Source: Alphaproteobacteria bacterium
GTDB lineage: Bacteria > Pseudomonadota > Alphaproteobacteria > Geminicoccales > Geminicoccaceae
DNA: 64,000 nucleotides
Assembly (NCBI GenBank): GCA_027045875.1
Contig: JALUAG010000049.1
Coordinates: 62,001 to 126,000, forward strand
Direction of reading: 5' to 3'
The translations under genes were made by a program, and so were the position numbers. Shown piece by piece: positions 1 through 8,672 of the stretch (the stretch's first letter is position 1; the number at the start of each line of letters is the position of its first letter). The notes below the pieces were generated by a model, which saw only the letters and a list, made by a program, of their open reading frames with translations, did not search any database and was not told where the DNA came from.

Positions 1-31
1 GAAGAGCCGCACGGACCGCCCGACCCATCCC

Positions 32-1309
32 GTGCGCCGACTGCTCACCCCGATCGAGGAGTTCCTGCAGACGGAAGCCCTCGGCGGCGTGGTGCTGATC
101 ACCACCGCCGTCATCGCCCTCTTGTGGGCGAATTCCCCCTGGGCGGATGCGTACGAGGCGCTCAGGAAGTTCCCGATCGCCATCACCTTCGGCGACTTCA
201 CCCTGGTCGAACCCTTCGCCTACTGGGTCAACGACCTGCTGATGGCGATCTTCTTCTTCCTGGTCGGTCTCGAGATCAAGCGCGAGCTCCTGGTGGGCGA
301 ACTCGCGGGATGGAAGAAGGCGGCCCTGCCGGTGGCGGCGGCGGTGGGCGGCATGGTGGTGCCGGCCGGCATCTATCTGGCCTTCACCTTCGGCACCCCG
401 GAGGCGGTGGGCTGGGGGGTGCCGATGGCCACCGACATCGCCTTCGCGGTGGGCGTGCTGGCCCTGCTCGGGGCACGGGTGCCGGTGGCCCTCAAGGTCT
501 TTCTGCTGGCCCTCGCCATCATCGACGATCTGGGTGCCGTGCTGGTGATCGCGCTCTTCTACACGGGCGAACTCAACAGCGGCTATCTGGCGCTGGCGGC
601 GGTCACATGGGTGGTCGCCTTCGCCTACGGCGGCTTCGGCGGCGGCCGCGCGGCGGTGTTCGCGGCCATCGGTCTCGTGCTGTGGTTCTTCACCTTCGAG
701 TCCGGTGTCCATGCGACCGTCGCCGGGGTGGCGCTCGCCTTCACCGTGCCCATCGCCCGCAACGTCGATCGCAGGACCCTGGTCCAGGAACTGGGCATGC
801 GGCCCAGCGGCGGCTTCGAGCAGGTGGAGATCAGCATCGGCCACGCCGCCGACGTGCTGCTCGCGGCCCGCAGCCCGCTGCACCGTTTCGAGCACGCGCT
901 GGCGCCCTATGTCGCCTATCTGATCATGCCCCTGTTCGCGCTGCTCAACGCCGGCATCAGCTTCGGTGGCGAGGGCGGCGGCAGCATGTTCTCGACGGTG
1001 ATGATCGGCGCCTTCCTCGGCCTCCTGCTGGGCAAGCCCCTGGGCATTCTCGGCGCCAGCTGGCTCGCACAGGCGACCGGCATCGCCCGGCTGCCCGAGG
1101 GGGTACCGCTGACTGCGCTGCTCGGTGTGGGCTTTCTCGCCGGCATCGGCTTCACCATGTCGCTGTTCATCGGCGCGCTGGCCTTCGGCGACGGGCCGGT
1201 GCTCGATCAGGCCAAGCTCGGCGTGCTGCTGGCCTCGCTGCTGGCGGCGCTGGCGGGGCTTGCCATCCTCTACCGGGCGCTGCCGGAAAGGGGTGGCGGC
1301 ACGGGCTGA
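32..1309 (+). CDS. nhaA: Na+/H+ antiporter NhaA
   Basis: This is an inner-membrane sodium/proton antiporter that exchanges protons for Na+ or Li+ and so supports pH and salt homeostasis. The 425-aa product has about twelve hydrophobic segments. It carries the family signature ATDIAFAVGVLALLG followed by IIDDLGA, whose Asp pair (about residues 165-166) matches the ion-binding Asp163/Asp164 of E. coli NhaA. The length is slightly above the usual 390 aa because of a longer loop and C-terminus. The GTG at 32 is the first start in the window, but the frame is open to base 2, so the true start could lie off the left edge. The gene converges on the treT-like gene with only 16 bases between stops. 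Family assignment is firm. Confidence 0.93.
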   Translation: MRRLLTPIEEFLQTEALGGVVLITTAVIALLWANSPWADAYEALRKFPIAITFGDFTLVEPFAYWVNDLLMAIFFFLVGLEIKRELLVGELAGWKKAALPVAAAVGGMVVPAGIYLAFTFGTPEAVGWGVPMATDIAFAVGVLALLGARVPVALKVFLLALAIIDDLGAVLVIALFYTGELNSGYLALAAVTWVVAFAYGGFGGGRAAVFAAIGLVLWFFTFESGVHATVAGVALAFTVPIARNVDRRTLVQELGMRPSGGFEQVEISIGHAADVLLAARSPLHRFEHALAPYVAYLIMPLFALLNAGISFGGEGGGSMFSTVMIGAFLGLLLGKPLGILGASWLAQATGIARLPEGVPLTALLGVGFLAGIGFTMSLFIGALAFGDGPVLDQAKLGVLLASLLAALAGLAILYRALPERGGGTG

Positions 1310-1325
1310 ACGGGCGCGGTCCCGC

Positions 1326-2576
1326 TCAGGGAACCCGGCTGCGCAGGCGGAACCGGGCCTCGATGGAGCTCACGAGATCGACGTGGTCCTCCATCAGCCG
1401 GCTCATCAGGAAGCGCTCGCGCACCGTCCTGCGGGCGGCCGCGCCGAGCCGCCGTCGCAGATCGGGATCCCTGACGAGCTGGACGATACGGGCCGCCGCC
1501 TCCTCCACATTGTTGACGAGGAAGCCGTTCACCCCGTCCCGGATCTGGTGGCGGATGCCGCCGACGTTGCCGCCGATCACCGCCGCTCCCTTCCACATCG
1601 CCTCCGTCACGGTGAGGCCGAAACCCTCGCGCAGGGATTTCTGCAGCACCACCGCCGCCCGTCGCTGGAGGGCGTTGACCAGCGCCGAGTCCTGGACCGA
1701 GAGGATGTGGATGCGGTCGTCGCGGCAGGCGCAGAGGCTCGCGAAGACCTCCTGGCCCTCGGGATCGTCGGTGGCCACATTGCCCACCAGCACCAGAGTG
1801 GCGTCGATCTCGCGGCGGGCGATGCGGAAGGCCTCGATGACCCCCTGCGGGTCCTTCCAGCGGTCGAAGCGGGAGATCTGGACGACCAGCGGAAGGTCGG
1901 TGGGAATGCCGTAGTTGGCCAGCCGTTCCTCGATCTCCTCCTCGCTCAGCTCCTTGTTGGTGGTGTTGAAGGGATTGATGGCCGGCATGATGAACCGCTG
2001 CGGCACCTGCAGGCGCTGGGCGTATTCCGGCAGATGGAGGATCACCGCGTCGTACTGCTCGATGAATCCGCGCAGATACCGCCAGACCTCGCGGTTGGGG
2101 GCGGAGAGATCGACGTGGCAGCGCCAGAGCCAGGGGCTCTTGCGGCGATAGTGGCGGATGAGCGGCAGCGGCTGCGGATCGTGGACGACGACGAGATCGT
2201 GATCGAAATGCATCCGCACCGCGTTCTCGTAGACCACCTCCTCGTAGACGCTGCGTTTGAGCTCGGTGAAGTTGATCTCGGCGCCCTGCAGGGCGTTGTG
2301 GAACTTCTTGGTGATGTTGAAGAAGTCGGGGCGCCCCTGGATCACCCGCCAGCCCGTGTGCACCCCGGCGGCGTTGAACAGCAGGGTCAGGGAGGAGAGG
2401 ATTTCCGCCACGCCGCCGCCGTAATAGGTGGAGTTCACATGGACGATGTGCAGGTCCCGCAGACGGCGGGTCTTGGCGAGAATCCGCTCCACCGCCTCCT
2501 CACCGACGAGCGGCGCATAGTCCTCGAGGGTAACGAGTCGGGTCGGTGCCGGCTCCGGTTCGATGAAACGGGTCAT
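1326..2576 (-). CDS. treT: Trehalose synthase-type glycosyltransferase (TreT-like, GT4)
   Basis: The 416-aa product is a GT4-fold glycosyltransferase resembling trehalose glycosyltransferring synthase (TreT), which makes trehalose from an NDP-glucose and glucose. The N-terminal domain has the TreT-like stretch HVNSTYYGGGVAEIL. The C-terminal nucleotide-sugar domain has QISRFDRWKDPQGVIEAF and the E-x7-E motif in EGFGLTVTEAMWKG. The ATG at 2576 has a GGGAG eleven bases upstream. It is the last gene of the long minus-strand series, 91 bases after the protoporphyrinogen oxidase gene, so it may be co-transcribed or have its own promoter. The likely role is making a compatible solute. A trehalose phosphorylase of the same fold is an alternative reading. 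Confidence 0.8.
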   Translation of the reverse strand: MTRFIEPEPAPTRLVTLEDYAPLVGEEAVERILAKTRRLRDLHIVHVNSTYYGGGVAEILSSLTLLFNAAGVHTGWRVIQGRPDFFNITKKFHNALQGAEINFTELKRSVYEEVVYENAVRMHFDHDLVVVHDPQPLPLIRHYRRKSPWLWRCHVDLSAPNREVWRYLRGFIEQYDAVILHLPEYAQRLQVPQRFIMPAINPFNTTNKELSEEEIEERLANYGIPTDLPLVVQISRFDRWKDPQGVIEAFRIARREIDATLVLVGNVATDDPEGQEVFASLCACRDDRIHILSVQDSALVNALQRRAAVVLQKSLREGFGLTVTEAMWKGAAVIGGNVGGIRHQIRDGVNGFLVNNVEEAAARIVQLVRDPDLRRRLGAAARRTVRERFLMSRLMEDHVDLVSSIEARFRLRSRVP

Positions 2577-2667
2577 GATCGGCTCGGCTCCCTGGCCGTG
2601 GAGCGGATGCGCGGGGACGGTAGCGGAACGGCGGGGCGCCGGGCAAGCGGCGAGGCGCCGGCGCCGC

Positions 2668-4080
2668 TCAGCGGAAACGGGCGACGGCCGGCCGGCCGGA
2701 GGATCCCGCCTCCTCGCGGGCGAGATAGGTGGCCACCCGCAGCGCCGTCGCTTCGGCCTGGGCGACGCAGCAGCCGACGGACAGTCCGTTCAGGAAATTG
2801 CCGGTGACGAAGAGGCCCGGCTGGCGCTCGTCGAGGGTGGCGATCCGTTCCACCCGGCCGGCGTGACCGGGCAGGTACTGCGGCAGGCCGCGCGGCCAGC
2901 GGCGCACGCGCACCACCTGCGGCTCCCCCTCGGCGCCCAGGAGATCCGCGAGCTCCCTGCGGGCGATCGCCACCAGCTCCGCCTCCGGCAGCCGGGCGAG
3001 ATCCGGCGCCCGCGCGCCGCCGATGTAGGCCGCGAGCGCCACCGCGCCCTGCGGCGCGCGATGCGGGAACATGCTGGAGCAGAAGAGGATGCCGTTGACG
3101 GGACGCCTCTCGCGGCTCGCGGCGAGGCAGCCGACGCCGTCCAGCGGATGGGCCACGCGCCGGCGGGGAAACCCGGTGAACACCACCGCGAGTGGCGGCG
3201 CGGGGATGGCCAGGAGGGCGGTGCTCGCCGGCTCGTCCAGCCCTTCCAGGAGGGCGCCCGCCACATGGGGCTGGGTGGCGAGGACCAGGGCCCGCGCGCG
3301 GACCGTGCCCCGATCGCCGAGTTCGAGGCGGAACCCCCGGGCCGTGCGGCCGATGCGGCGCACCGCGACCCCGGTGCGCACGGCGTCGCCGAGCTCGGCG
3401 GCGAGCGCCCGCGGCAGGCTCGCCACCCCGTCGCGCCAGGAGAAGAGCCGGCGGCCGGGCATCGCCGATCCCGCGCGGCGTCGTGCCATCATCGCCCGGG
3501 TCACGGAGCCGTGACGCCGTTCGAGCTCGACGATGCGCGGAAAGGTGGCGGGCATCGACAGCTGGTGGCTGCAGCCGGCGAACAGACCGCCCACCAGCGG
3601 ATCGATCACTCCCTGCTCGAATTCCGGTCCGAAGCGCCGGCGCCAGAAGGCGGCCACCGTCTCCTCGCCGGCCTCCGGGCTCGCCGGCGGAACCAGGATC
3701 TCGGCCAGACTGCGCAACCGGCCCCGCCAGGACAGATACGAACTCACGAAGAGCCCCGCGGGGTGGAGGGGAATGGCCCGCAGCCGCCCGTCCTTCACGA
3801 GGTAGCGATGACGCACGGCGGCGGTGAGGCCGCATTCCTCGGAGGCGAGGCCGAGGGCGCGCGAAAGGGCCGGTGCGGCGGGCAGCATGGCGTTCACCGA
3901 ACTCGGCCCGTGCTCCATGAGAAAGCCGTCGATGCGCTCCGAGATCGCGTTGCCGCCGATGCGCACCTGGCGTTCCAGAACCGTCACCCGATAGCCGTGC
4001 CGCCGCAGCAGCCGTGCCGCGGTGAGGCCCGAGATGCCGGCACCGACGACGACGACGTCGCTCCGGGCGTCCGCCGTCAT
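2668..4080 (-). CDS. hemG: Protoporphyrinogen oxidase (HemG/HemY-type FAD enzyme)
   Basis: This 470-aa FAD flavoprotein belongs to the monoamine-oxidase-like PPOX family, which oxidises protoporphyrinogen IX (or coproporphyrinogen III) late in heme synthesis. The N-terminal dinucleotide-binding motif VVVVGAGISGLTAARLL is followed by an acidic strand end (VTVLER). The FAD-contacting EHGPSSVN segment and the C-terminal FVTGNFLNGLSVGCCV segment are also typical. Its ATG overlaps the stop of the radical SAM gene by four bases (ATGA), so the two are translationally coupled. The pairing with a radical SAM heme-type enzyme beside many cytochrome genes suggests cofactor supply for this locus. Whether it uses proto- or coproporphyrinogen cannot be decided here. 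Confidence 0.85.
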   Translation of the reverse strand: MTADARSDVVVVGAGISGLTAARLLRRHGYRVTVLERQVRIGGNAISERIDGFLMEHGPSSVNAMLPAAPALSRALGLASEECGLTAAVRHRYLVKDGRLRAIPLHPAGLFVSSYLSWRGRLRSLAEILVPPASPEAGEETVAAFWRRRFGPEFEQGVIDPLVGGLFAGCSHQLSMPATFPRIVELERRHGSVTRAMMARRRAGSAMPGRRLFSWRDGVASLPRALAAELGDAVRTGVAVRRIGRTARGFRLELGDRGTVRARALVLATQPHVAGALLEGLDEPASTALLAIPAPPLAVVFTGFPRRRVAHPLDGVGCLAASRERRPVNGILFCSSMFPHRAPQGAVALAAYIGGARAPDLARLPEAELVAIARRELADLLGAEGEPQVVRVRRWPRGLPQYLPGHAGRVERIATLDERQPGLFVTGNFLNGLSVGCCVAQAEATALRVATYLAREEAGSSGRPAVARFR

Positions 4081-5354
4081 CTCGGTCCCGGACGGCGGAA
4101 CGCCGCCGGCGGCCCGGCATCGCCGAAACGCCGGCGGGCCAGCCGCTCCAGATGCTCGACCCGCACCACCTCCTCGCCGAGCGCGCGGACGTGGTCCTCG
4201 GCCCGGCGGCGGACGAAGCGGCGGACGAAGCCGGGGACCCGGGCGAGCCGCCGCTCCGCTTCCGGGCTCCAGACCAGGGTGGGACCACGGTCACGCAGGG
4301 GTTCGACCGTCGCCCCGCCCCGCGGCCGGTAACCGCAGAGGAAATCCTCGCCCATGAGCTCGCCCGAGCGGGCGAGCGGGCGCGCCCGGCAGCCGCCGCA
4401 GAGGCGGGCGTATTCGCAGGCGCCGCAGCGGCCCTCGAGCTCGGGCTTCCGCAGCCGGCGGAACAGCGGCGCCTCGTTCCAGATGGTGGCGAAATCCCGC
4501 TCGCGCAGGGAGCCGGCCGAGAGCTCCATGTAGGGACAGGGGGTGATCTCCCCCGAAGGGGTGATCCGGCAGTAGCGGGTGCCGGCGAGGCAGCCGCCCG
4601 CCTCGTAGCCGTCGGCCAGGGTGACCGGCAGCGGCGGATCCGCCTCCATGGCGAGGCGCTTGAAATGCGGCGCGCAACGTACCCGCACCAGCAGTTCGGG
4701 TTCGTCGCGGGCGGCCGCCACGGCACGGGCCAGCACCCGGTCGTAGGTCTCGACCGAGATGTTGGTGACCTTCTGGCCGCGGCCGGTGCAGACGAGGAAG
4801 AAGAGGTTGAGGACCGCCGCCCCCACCTCCCGGGCGAAGGCGATCATCGAATCCAGCTCGCCCGCGTTGTCGTCGGTGACCGAAAAGTGGAGCTGGAAGG
4901 TGAGGCCGGCGCGCCGGCAGGCCTCGATGCCGGCCAGGGTGCGGGCGAAGGCACCGGGCAGGCCGCGGAAGGCGTCGTGGTGCTCGGGGTCCAGCGAGTC
5001 GAGACTGATGCCGACCGCCGCCACCCCGGCCTTTCTAAGGGCCGCCACCCGCCGCTCGGTGAGCAGCAGGCCGTTGGTGCCCACCACCACCATCAGGCCG
5101 AGCGCCGCCGCATGGGCGGCGATCTCGAGAAGATCGGCACGCAGCAGCGGTTCGCCGCCGGTGAGCACGATCATCGTCTCGTCGCTCAAGGCGGCGATCT
5201 GGTCGAGGAGATCCTTCACCTCTCCGGTGGACAGCTCCGCCGGATCGCCGGCCCGGCGCAGGCCGGCATCGAGATAGCAGTGCGCACATTCGAGGTTGCA
5301 GCGCCGGGTGAGGTTGAGGGCAACGAGGAACGGCGGATCGGCGACGGCCGTCAT
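4077..5354 (-). CDS. Radical SAM/SPASM protein (AhbD/NirJ-like) with C-terminal PCP_red-like domain
   Basis: The 425-aa product has the radical SAM cluster motif at C19/C23/C26 (CNLECAHCY) and the SAM-binding LTGGEPLLR. A Cys-rich SPASM region follows (GGCLAG, YCRITPSGEITPCPY, CGACEYARLCGGC, LCGY) that would hold auxiliary 4Fe-4S clusters. This layout resembles AhbC/AhbD and NirJ, which tailor heme or heme d1 precursors. Past residue 360 a short domain, PEAERRLARVPGFVRRFVRR, looks like the PCP_red domain of protochlorophyllide reductase subunits; the same unit occurs three times in the neighbouring UspA gene. It overlaps the hemG-like gene by four bases and lies seven bases after the UspA gene. 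A heme-biosynthetic role is inferred. A peptide-modifying SPASM enzyme is possible but no precursor peptide is seen. Confidence 0.78.
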   Translation of the reverse strand: MTAVADPPFLVALNLTRRCNLECAHCYLDAGLRRAGDPAELSTGEVKDLLDQIAALSDETMIVLTGGEPLLRADLLEIAAHAAALGLMVVVGTNGLLLTERRVAALRKAGVAAVGISLDSLDPEHHDAFRGLPGAFARTLAGIEACRRAGLTFQLHFSVTDDNAGELDSMIAFAREVGAAVLNLFFLVCTGRGQKVTNISVETYDRVLARAVAAARDEPELLVRVRCAPHFKRLAMEADPPLPVTLADGYEAGGCLAGTRYCRITPSGEITPCPYMELSAGSLRERDFATIWNEAPLFRRLRKPELEGRCGACEYARLCGGCRARPLARSGELMGEDFLCGYRPRGGATVEPLRDRGPTLVWSPEAERRLARVPGFVRRFVRRRAEDHVRALGEEVVRVEHLERLARRRFGDAGPPAAFRRPGPR

Positions 5355-5361
5355 CGCCCGC

Positions 5362-7014
5362 TCACGAATCTTCGGGCGCGGGGTGGCCGCCCTCCCGCAT
5401 CACCCGCTGCATGAGCTCGCGCGATTCGGCGATGCTCTCCTCAAGAAGCGCCAGATCGACCTCCGCGAGCTCGCGGTCGCGGGCCATCAGCTCGGTGCGC
5501 CGGCGCAGGCTCTCCCGCACCATCCCGGGCACCCGCGCGAGGCGGGCGAGGGCCGCCGCCTGCCAGTGCAGGGCCGGTGCGGTCTCGGTGTCGAGGAAGG
5601 GGCGGACATGCTCGACGGCGACCGTGTCGGCGCCCTCGCGGCGGGCCCGCTTCTCCGCCCGCAGGCGGATGCTGGCGCCGATCGCCGGGTCCCCCATCCG
5701 GTCCAGGAGGGCGGACGCCTCGGGCGACCAGGGCATCGCCTGCTGCTGCGCGTCCCGCCCGCCGAAATGGGGACAGAAGCGGGTCGTCGCCTCGTCGATC
5801 AGGGAGGCGGTGATCACCGTATGGCCGCGTTCCTGGGCGAGGCGCAGAATGGCGAGGCGCACCATGCCACGGGCGGTTTCGGGCACCCTGGCGAGTCGAT
5901 CCTCCGCCTCGCGGGTCCAGCTCACGGTCTTGCCCGCGAGGATGTCGAGGGGCGGCGTGAAGCGCGCCTCGCCGATCCACAGATGGCAGGGAGCGGCGAG
6001 CAGCAGGTTCTCGGTGGTGCCGCCGATGTCCAGTTCGGGATCGGCGTGGATGCCGGTCTTGCCGAGCAGCACGAGGCTCGCCCCCACCTCCTCGAGATAG
6101 GCCGCGATCACCCGGTGGGGCTTGCCGTCGAGCAGCCGGGTTTCGATCGTCGCATCCCGCGCCGCCGCCAGCTCCCGCGCGACGTCGAGGTGCGACTGGT
6201 AGATGCGGGCGATGCCGGCGTCGATGATCTGCTCGTGGAGCGCCTCCTGCTCCTTGAAGCGGAAGATCTCGCCCGCCTCCTCGCTGAGGCTGGCGGCGAT
6301 GCGGTTGAAGGCGACATAGTGGAAATAGGGGTCGTAGGCGGCCACCGCATGGACCGGCGCGTCCAGCCGGCGCCCGAGATCGAGGGCGGTCAGCAGGGCG
6401 CCGAAGGAGCGCGTGGAGCCGTCGAGGGCGACGACCAGCGGTCCGTCGCCGAGAGGCCGGTCCGGATCGCGGATCACCAGCACGTCGATCGGGCTGCGTC
6501 GCACCACCCGCCAGCAGACGGTGCCGACCGTGGTGCCGGGCACCGCTCCGAGACCCAGCACGCCCATCGCCAGCAGGTCGAAGGCGCCGCTCGCCGCCGC
6601 CTCCGACAGTCGGCGGTAATTCTTGCCCTCGGGGCTCAGGCGCCGGAAGGGCACCGCCGCCGCCTCGCACAGCTTGGCCGCATCGTCGTGGTAGCTGTCG
6701 CTGATGATGCCGAGACCGCGGGTGATGAGATCGTCGTGCACCACCCGCTGTCGTTCCAGCTCGTCCTCGTGGCGGTAGCGCTCCGGCAGTCCCCCTTCCA
6801 TCTGGCGGAAGCGCCGGTCGTGCAGCTTGGCGGCGTAGGCGTGGATGCCGGTCACCGTCCCGCCCGCCGAGGCGGCGAGCCGCACCGCCTCGGCGAGAGC
6901 GCGATTGGCGTGATCGGAAGCGTCGAGCGCTACCAGGATGCGCCGCAGGGAAACCGGCGCCGTGGCCGCGGTCTCGCTCGCGGGCGGGGTCAGGGGTCGT
7001 GTCTGCATGGCCAT
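5362..7014 (-). CDS. Tandem UspA protein with three PCP_red-like repeats
   Basis: The 550-aa product has two universal-stress-protein domains. The first covers about residues 22-165 (starting RRILVALDASDHANRAL), the second about 170-325 (starting LVVALDGSTRSFGALL, with the nucleotide-loop-like LLGKTGIH). About 200 residues of PCP_red-like repeats follow, beginning SWTREAEDRLARVPETARG, MPWSPEASALLDRMGD and LHWQAAALARLARVPGMVRE. No catalytic motif is visible. UspA domains usually bind ATP or AMP and act in stress signalling; PCP_red is a small helical domain first seen in protochlorophyllide reductase. Sharing it with the adjacent radical SAM protein suggests a common partner or cluster. The ATG at 7014 is preceded by a GGAGGAT seven bases upstream. 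The architecture is unusual and the function unknown. Confidence 0.75.
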   Translation of the reverse strand: MAMQTRPLTPPASETAATAPVSLRRILVALDASDHANRALAEAVRLAASAGGTVTGIHAYAAKLHDRRFRQMEGGLPERYRHEDELERQRVVHDDLITRGLGIISDSYHDDAAKLCEAAAVPFRRLSPEGKNYRRLSEAAASGAFDLLAMGVLGLGAVPGTTVGTVCWRVVRRSPIDVLVIRDPDRPLGDGPLVVALDGSTRSFGALLTALDLGRRLDAPVHAVAAYDPYFHYVAFNRIAASLSEEAGEIFRFKEQEALHEQIIDAGIARIYQSHLDVARELAAARDATIETRLLDGKPHRVIAAYLEEVGASLVLLGKTGIHADPELDIGGTTENLLLAAPCHLWIGEARFTPPLDILAGKTVSWTREAEDRLARVPETARGMVRLAILRLAQERGHTVITASLIDEATTRFCPHFGGRDAQQQAMPWSPEASALLDRMGDPAIGASIRLRAEKRARREGADTVAVEHVRPFLDTETAPALHWQAAALARLARVPGMVRESLRRRTELMARDRELAEVDLALLEESIAESRELMQRVMREGGHPAPEDS

Positions 7015-7047
7015 GCCTCGAAGATCCTCCCGAATGCTCGCCGAGGG

Positions 7048-7797
7048 TCACGCCCTGCCGTCGTCCGTCGGCCGCACGCAGCGGAAGCCGAAGAACTCGG
7101 CGACGGTATCCGGATAGTCGAAGAGCCGCTCGTAGACCTTGGCCATGTGCGGCAGCCCCTGGAAATGCCCACCGCGCAGGAAGGCCCGGAAGTCGTCGTC
7201 GCCGATCTCGGTCGGGGTCGGGCAGATGCCGCTGCGGCAGGCCCCGCCGCCGACGAACATGTCCGCGACCCATTCGGAAACGTTGCCCGCCATGTCGTAG
7301 ACCCCGTAGGGGCTCACGTCGGCGGGATGGCTGCCGACCGGGGCCGGCAGCTCGCCCTCGAGATAGGCGAATTCCGGTGCGAAGCGGTCGCCCCAGGGAT
7401 AGAGACGGCCGTCGGTTCCGCGCGCCGCCTTCTCCCACTCCCGTTCGGTGGGCAAACGCTTGCCCTGCCAGCGGCAGTAGGCCTCGGCGTCGTCCCAGCT
7501 CACTCCGGTCACCGGCTGGTCCGGGCGGTTGAAATCCGGATCGTCGGCGAACATCGGCGGACGGTGCCCGGTGGCCCGCACGAAGGCCATGTATTCGGCG
7601 TTGGTAACCTCGAAGCGGTCGATCCAGAAGCCGTCGACGTCGACCACCGTCGGCCCCGGCATGGCGGTGGGCGAGGGGCCGCCGAGCGGGACCGGCCCGG
7701 GCGGCACGTAGACCATCCCGCCCGGTCCTGCGGAGGAGCCGCTGGTGCCGGCCGCCAGCAGGAGGAGCAGGGCGAATCGGAGCGGCCGCCCGGTCAT
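7048..7797 (-). CDS. SUMF1/FGE-like exported protein, catalytic Cys pair absent
   Basis: The product is 249 aa from the ATG at 7797. An N-terminal signal peptide (RFALLLLLAAGTSGSS) precedes a formylglycine-generating-enzyme fold with the usual landmarks EVTNAEYMAFV, PVTGVSWDDAEAYCRW, RLPTEREWEKAARG and GVYDMAGNVSEWV, ending in GFRCVRP. The region before GFRC lacks the active-site Cys pair of sulfatase-activating FGEs, so it is probably a binding or structural member like those in NosD/redox operons or TagR. The ATG overlaps the stop of the 38-aa membrane peptide (ATGA). An upstream TTG at 7809 is possible but less likely. The setting in the idr-linked operon suggests a periplasmic assembly or scaffold role (inferred). 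Confidence 0.82.
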   Translation of the reverse strand: MTGRPLRFALLLLLAAGTSGSSAGPGGMVYVPPGPVPLGGPSPTAMPGPTVVDVDGFWIDRFEVTNAEYMAFVRATGHRPPMFADDPDFNRPDQPVTGVSWDDAEAYCRWQGKRLPTEREWEKAARGTDGRLYPWGDRFAPEFAYLEGELPAPVGSHPADVSPYGVYDMAGNVSEWVADMFVGGGACRSGICPTPTEIGDDDFRAFLRGGHFQGLPHMAKVYERLFDYPDTVAEFFGFRCVRPTDDGRA

Positions 7798-7910
7798 CGC
7801 AGGAGCCAATAGCCGAACAGCAGCAGCACCACGGCGGCGTTGACGGCGGCGCCGGCGAGCACGAACCCGTCGAACAGGTTCGGCCGGCGCCGCGCGGTCG
7901 AACGGTGCAT
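7794..7910 (-). CDS. 38-aa single-span membrane peptide
   Basis: This short frame starts at an ATG at 7910 and encodes 38 residues: a basic N-terminus (MHRSTARRRPN), then one hydrophobic helix of about 20 residues and a terminal LLR. Its stop overlaps the start of the SUMF1-like gene by four bases and it begins eight bases after the preceding gene's stop. This tight spacing in a row of coupled genes is the main reason to call it real. It would sit in the inner membrane with the N-terminus inside. It resembles the tiny accessory subunits found with respiratory complexes, but no family is recognised. Confidence 0.6.
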   Translation of the reverse strand: MHRSTARRRPNLFDGFVLAGAAVNAAVVLLLFGYWLLR

Positions 7911-7918
7911 CGGCGGCC

Positions 7919-8656
7919 TCAGTACGAGAAGGAGGCCTCGACGGTACCGCCGGCCGGCACCTCCACCTCGATCTCCTTGTCGCCGAGGCGACCGTGCCAG
8001 ACCTTGAGCACGTATTTTCCGGGCGGCACGTTGTCGATGGTGAAGTTGCCGTTGTCGTCGACGATGGCGAAATAGGGGTTCTTGGCGACGAACACCCAGC
8101 TGTGCATGAAGTTGTGCACGTCGCATTCCACCTTCATCGCCACGCCCTTCCGGAGCCGGATCTTCTTGGTGACCACGTTGCCCTGCTCGGACTGGCTGAC
8201 GTTGATCACCGTCCGCCGCGCCCGGCCGATGATCTCGTAGGTGTGGATGTTGTGGGTGACGGGGTCCGAGTTGATCATGGCGAGCTTGCCGCCGTTGGCC
8301 ATCGCCTGCAGATAGGGCACGAAGGCGCAGGCTTTCTGGTCGATCTCGGCGGTCTTGAGCGCCTCGGGGAAGGGTTTGCCCTCCTTGACCTTCTCGAGAT
8401 AGACGACGGCGTCGAGGAGTGCGTCGCCGTTGATCCGCACCCAGGGCACCGGGCGTTCGCCCTCGCCGCAGACGCTCTGGTCCTTGGTGATCAGGAAGGG
8501 TTCGACTTCCGGCTGGGCGTCGCCGGCCAGCACGCGGCCGGTGATGGTGCCCCCGTTGGTGACCTCGATCTCCTTGTACTTCTTGGCCATCGCCGGCGAT
8601 CCCTGTGCGATACCCAGAAGGCCGACCAGGCCTGCCGTCAACAGCAGTTTCTTCAT
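7919..8656 (-). CDS. Exported beta-rich protein with carboxypeptidase-regulatory-like C-terminus
   Basis: The 245-aa product has a clear Sec signal (MKKLLLTAGLVGLLGIAQG, cleavage near AMA-KK). The mature part starts GGTITGRVLAG and ends with a domain reading GNFTIDNVPPGKYVLKVWHG, typical of carboxypeptidase-regulatory-like or rhamnogalacturonan-lyase-type beta sandwiches. The middle has conserved-looking His and Cys (VTHNIHTYEI, KVECDVHNFMHSWVFV) reminiscent of cupredoxin-like metal sites, though a full blue-copper ligand set is not evident. The start at 8656 has an AGGAGG ribosome site ten bases upstream. It lies 16 bases after the HEAT-repeat gene. Similar proteins occur beside periplasmic cytochromes. 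A metal-binding or electron-transfer role is only a suggestion. Confidence 0.72.
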   Translation of the reverse strand: MKKLLLTAGLVGLLGIAQGSPAMAKKYKEIEVTNGGTITGRVLAGDAQPEVEPFLITKDQSVCGEGERPVPWVRINGDALLDAVVYLEKVKEGKPFPEALKTAEIDQKACAFVPYLQAMANGGKLAMINSDPVTHNIHTYEIIGRARRTVINVSQSEQGNVVTKKIRLRKGVAMKVECDVHNFMHSWVFVAKNPYFAIVDDNGNFTIDNVPPGKYVLKVWHGRLGDKEIEVEVPAGGTVEASFSY

Positions 8657-8672
8657 CGCGGGTTTCCCTCCT

